This document shows positions 61,059-64,000 of a stretch of DNA of 64,000 nt, in pieces; the first letter of the stretch is position 1; each line of letters opens with the position of its first letter. The stretch comes from Nannocystis sp. (lineage in GTDB: Bacteria > Myxococcota_A > Polyangia > Nannocystales > Nannocystaceae), in assembly GCA_016712315.1 (NCBI GenBank), contig JADJRG010000013.1, positions 2,454,001-2,518,000 on the forward strand, read 5' to 3'. Both the position numbers and the translations under genes were made by a program. The notes below the pieces were generated by a model. That model ran no database searches and was not told where the DNA came from. It saw nothing but the letters and a program-made list of their open reading frames with translations.

Positions 61059-62704
61059 CGGCCTCGGCCTTGGCGGCGTGGGGGCGCGGCGGCGGCGGGG
61101 CTGAGGGCGGTGATCACGTAACGGTCGGGGTCTTGGCGGGCGGTGATCTGGGTGGGGGCGCGGTCGGGGGTGAGGGCGAGGGCCTGTTGAAGAAATTGTT
61201 CGGCGCGGCTGGGGTTCTGGGCGAGCTGGGCGGCGATCTGCTCGGCGGTGAGGGCGACGGTGAGGGCGATGAGATCGGGGGTCTGCGGCTCGTCAGCGGG
61301 GGCAGCGGCGATCGCGGCGGCCCAGGTGGTGAGCTCGGTCTCGGCGCGCGGGCCGAGGACCGCGTAGACGGCGCCGCTGCGGGCGCTGAAGCCGAAGGCG
61401 AGGCGGAGGTTGCCCTTGTCGTCAAGCAGGGCGCGGGCTTCGGCGGGGAGCATGCCGCGGGCGCCGGGTACGGTGAGCAGGTGGACCTCGGGGTCCTTGG
61501 AGTGGCGGCGTAGGTTGAGCTTGGGGACGTTGCTGGCGAAGAGGCGGGCGAGCTCGAGGTTGTCGACGATGGCGCCGAGCAGGCGGCTTAAGCCCTGGCC
61601 GGCGCGTACGGGGTCGTCGGCGCCGAAGGCGAGGGCGAGGTGGCCGGGGGTCGGGCCGAGGCCGACGAAGACGCGGCCGTTCCAGGCGCGTAAGACCGCG
61701 CTGGCCTGCTGGACGAGGCCGTCGAGGACGAGGCGAGCGGCGAAGCCGGCGCGGTCGACGTTGGCGTTCATCTCGCGGATCAGCCCTCGGACAGCGTCTT
61801 GGTGGCCGCTCCAGCGGGCGCTGGCGGCGAGGGCGAGGGGAGCGGCGCCGTGCAGGTGGCCCATAGCGCCAGGGGCGAGCTCGGGCAGCGGCGGCAGGGC
61901 GCGGCCGGGTTCGGCGTGGATCTCGAGGGTGAGCTCGTGCAGGCCGGCGCCGCGGACGAGCAAGCGGGCGAAGGGAAAATTGTCGACAAGATCGGCGAAA
62001 GACTCGCGGATCCGCGCGCCGTCGACGCTGAGCCACAGCGGGCCGCGCGCATAACCGCGCTCGAGCTCGCGGCTGGTGGCGAGGCCAGGCAGGGTGCTGG
62101 CGATCCGCAGGGCGCGTTGTTGGCGATCGACCCAGGCGAGGCGAGATCTCCTGGACTGGGCTTGTGGTGGGGCTTGGTCGGGGATCTGGGCGCCGTCGGT
62201 GAGCTCTAGGTCGGGGTCGCGGAGGTGGAGGGCGGCGGGGGGTAGGCGGACGGCGCCGAAGTCGCCCTCGGGGGGGAGCGCGGCGAGCAGGGCTTCAGCG
62301 GCGGCGAGGTCGCCAGGGCGTAGGGGGAGGTGGAGGATGTCTTCGCCCTCGAGCTCGGCGCCGAGCCAGGGGCGGCGGTCGGCGAGGAGAGGGGCGAACG
62401 CGCGCGCCAGCTCGGCAGGGAGCTGGGTGGCGAGCATGGTCTCAGCGAGCACAGGCAGCTCGGGCACGCCCGGGATGAGGTTTTTTAGGGTGAGCAGCGC
62501 GGCCAAGGGATCGTCGACGCGGACGCCGACGCGGGGGTCTTCGGCGAGGGGGTGCGGGGCGGGGAGGATGATCGGGCGGGCGGCTGGGGCGGTGGTCTTG
62601 GAGTCTTCGCCGCGCTGGGCTGGGTCGCCGCCGACGCGCTGGCTCGTCTTGCAGGAGGGGAGCGCGAGGCAGGCGGCGAGCAGGAGCAGGGCGGGGCGGC
62701 GCAT
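61055..62704 (-). CDS. Lipoprotein of unknown function
   Basis: ATG at 62704 (a GTG one codon up is possible) begins a lipoprotein signal (LLLAACLALPSC, Cys about 18). The mature part (about 530 residues) has helices alternating with strands: PELPVLAETMLATQLPAELA cut here, VRLPPAALHLRDPDLEL, ARLLVRGAGLHELTLEIHAEPG in part, GRVFVGLGPTPGHLALAFG and NLRLAFGFSARSGAVYAVLG. It is similar in style to the lipoprotein at 51311, though I cannot align them firmly. No catalytic motif seen. Convergent with the barrel gene and divergent from GAPDH (206 bp between starts). Confidence 0.65.
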   Translation of the reverse strand: MRRPALLLLAACLALPSCKTSQRVGGDPAQRGEDSKTTAPAARPIILPAPHPLAEDPRVGVRVDDPLAALLTLKNLIPGVPELPVLAETMLATQLPAELARAFAPLLADRRPWLGAELEGEDILHLPLRPGDLAAAEALLAALPPEGDFGAVRLPPAALHLRDPDLELTDGAQIPDQAPPQAQSRRSRLAWVDRQQRALRIASTLPGLATSRELERGYARGPLWLSVDGARIRESFADLVDNFPFARLLVRGAGLHELTLEIHAEPGRALPPLPELAPGAMGHLHGAAPLALAASARWSGHQDAVRGLIREMNANVDRAGFAARLVLDGLVQQASAVLRAWNGRVFVGLGPTPGHLALAFGADDPVRAGQGLSRLLGAIVDNLELARLFASNVPKLNLRRHSKDPEVHLLTVPGARGMLPAEARALLDDKGNLRLAFGFSARSGAVYAVLGPRAETELTTWAAAIAAAPADEPQTPDLIALTVALTAEQIAAQLAQNPSRAEQFLQQALALTPDRAPTQITARQDPDRYVITALSPAAAAPPRRQGRGR

Positions 62705-62910
62705 CACCGGCGAACGCTAGCAGCCCTGGGCGGAGGGCGGCACTTATCGGAAAAAGAAGAAGGCGAGGTGGACGATGTGTCGGTGATCTGGATCATGCGT
62801 GGGCTCACCTCTCGCGGCAGCGGGCTGGGGCTCGGTGGCTGTCCGGCGCGGGCGCCGCCGGGCGGGGTCGCTTGCCGAATTCGGCGGGTTTGCCTACTGT
62901 CCGCCTCGCA

Positions 62911-63978
62911 ATGGCTCTTCGCATCGGAATCAATGGTTTGGGCCGCATCGGTCGGCTCGCGCTCCGTCATGTCCTCGCTCGTCGCCAGAGCCCTGGTGGG
63001 GCGGGTCAGGTGCGTCAGGGGCCCGCCTTCGAGGTGGTCGCGGCGAATGACTTGGCGACCGCGGGCGAGCTGGCGTACCTGCTCAGCCACGAGTCGGTGC
63101 ACCGCTGCGGGCTGCCGAAGGCGGCGGTGGAGGGCTCGAACCTGGTGGTGAACGGGCAGACGATCGCGCTCAGCGCCGAGAAGGACCCGTCGAAGATCCC
63201 GTGGGCAGCGCACGGGGTGGACGTGGTGCTCGACTGCACCGGCCGCTTCGTCGACCGCGAGGGGCTGGCGCTGCACTTGACGCAGAAGAACGGGCCGACG
63301 CACGTGCTGCTGAGCGCGCCCGGCAAAGGTATGGACAAGACGGTGGTCGTGGGCGTGAACGAGGAGGTGCTCGATCCGTCGCGCGACACGATCATCTCGT
63401 GCGCGAGCTGCACGACCAACGCGATCACGCCGGTGCTAGGGGTGCTCGACCGCGCGTTCGGGATCCGCTGGGGCCTGGTCGGCACGACGCACGCGTACAC
63501 CCACGGGCAAGGGCTGGTGGACGTGCTCGGCGGCAAGGATCTGCGGCGCGGTCGGGCGGCGGCGATCAACATCGTGCCGACCTCGACGGGCGCGGCGAAG
63601 GCGGTCAGCCAGGTGCTGCCGGGGCTGTCCGGCAAGGTCGACGGCACGGCCGTGCGCGTGCCCGTGCCGAACGGCTCGCTCTTCGACCTGACGCTGAACC
63701 TCGAGGGCGCGCCCGAGCTGAGCCGGGTGCTGGAGACGCTGCGCGACGCGGCCCAGGGCGAGCTGCTGCGCGGGATCCTCGACGTGCGTCAGGACGCGCT
63801 GGTCTCTTCGGACATCATCGGCGACACGCACTCGAGCATCGTCGACGTCGACGCGTGCATGGGGATCGGCGCGCTGATCAAGATCGTCGGCTGGTACGAC
63901 AACGAGTGGGCGTACGCGGCCCGCTTGATCGATCTGCTGGCGCTGGTCGCCCGCTCGCACCCGAAGGCGGCGGCCTGA
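62911..63978 (+). CDS. gap: Glyceraldehyde-3-phosphate dehydrogenase, type I
   Basis: Glycolytic enzyme converting glyceraldehyde 3-phosphate, phosphate and NAD to 1,3-bisphosphoglycerate. Motifs: ALRIGINGLGRIGRLALR (NAD-binding), VVAANDL, DCTGRFVDREG, ISCASCTTNAITP with the catalytic Cys (about residue 167), VGTTHAYTHGQGLVD with the His, and WYDNEWAYAARLIDL near the end. ATG at 62911 is the expected start (MALRIGINGLG). 355 residues, about 20 longer than usual because of an insertion near residue 30 (RRQSPGGAGQVRQGP). A pgk gene could follow outside the window. Confidence 0.95.
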   Translation: MALRIGINGLGRIGRLALRHVLARRQSPGGAGQVRQGPAFEVVAANDLATAGELAYLLSHESVHRCGLPKAAVEGSNLVVNGQTIALSAEKDPSKIPWAAHGVDVVLDCTGRFVDREGLALHLTQKNGPTHVLLSAPGKGMDKTVVVGVNEEVLDPSRDTIISCASCTTNAITPVLGVLDRAFGIRWGLVGTTHAYTHGQGLVDVLGGKDLRRGRAAAINIVPTSTGAAKAVSQVLPGLSGKVDGTAVRVPVPNGSLFDLTLNLEGAPELSRVLETLRDAAQGELLRGILDVRQDALVSSDIIGDTHSSIVDVDACMGIGALIKIVGWYDNEWAYAARLIDLLALVARSHPKAAA

Positions 63979-64000
63979 CCTTTGGTCCCTGTCTGAAGAG

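Noticed and set aside
1..64000. CRISPR arrays, tRNA/rRNA genes, insertion sequences
   Set aside because: None of the repeats has CRISPR spacing; no tRNA-like cloverleaf, rRNA or transposase sequence was recognised by eye.

Overview
The window is very GC-rich DNA with G/C-ended codons. It carries Ser/Thr kinases with C-terminal periplasmic domains, many lipoproteins with Ser/Thr-rich linkers, DUF4215-type cysteine repeats, a Cys/transmembrane/Arg C-terminal sorting tail, and type VI secretion (T6SS) genes with DUF2169 partners. Together these point to a myxobacterium, probably of the Nannocystis/Plesiocystis/Enhygromyxa side. No rRNA, tRNA, CRISPR array or transposase was seen, and no gap between genes exceeds about 300 bp.

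Layout. 1-9.8 kb: the end of a PEP-utilising enzyme, a VOC protein, an esterase lipoprotein, a haem/iron uptake group (TonB receptor with a HmuY-like lipoprotein on each side), a threonine aldolase, a VWA lipoprotein, and a sorted surface protein whose middle third appears inverted. 9.9-13.1 kb: T6SS baseplate genes tssE-tssF-tssG on the minus strand. 13.3-35.7 kb: a 22-kb plus-strand block of tightly spaced or overlapping genes. It contains VKOR-DsbA, Cys-rich anchored proteins, a TlpA-like protein, three TPR/four-TM proteins, four lipoproteins with related C-terminal domains, an active Ser/Thr kinase, a predicted pseudokinase, a DsbA relative without its CxxC, and an FHA-TM-WD40 protein. 35.8-39.3 kb: four overlapping minus-strand genes for T6SS tip partners (two DUF2169, a PAAR-like protein, a beta-solenoid). 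39.4-64 kb: mostly independent genes, including a Fax-like GST, a CapA-like protein, a ferritin-like lipoprotein, a DksA/TraR-like protein, a GMC oxidoreductase, a DUF4384 lipoprotein divergent from a CHAT protease with a barrel-like tail, a frameshifted release factor 3, a sensor kinase, a CLC antiporter, a cupin protein, an outer-membrane barrel and GAPDH.

How the genes may work together. The 22-kb block looks like an uncharacterised envelope signalling and redox system. Its parts occur in pairs: one half has intact catalytic motifs (VKOR/DsbA, HRD kinase) and the other has matching relatives that lost them (no CxxC, HGE in place of HRD). It ends with an FHA reader whose beta-propeller is predicted to lie in the periplasm. 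T6SS genes on both sides recall the kinase/FHA control of T6SS known elsewhere, but a functional link is inference. Other points to check are the inverted segment at 8.8-9.2 kb, the chimeric middle lipoprotein gene at 25.2-26.3 kb and the C7-run frameshift in prfC.
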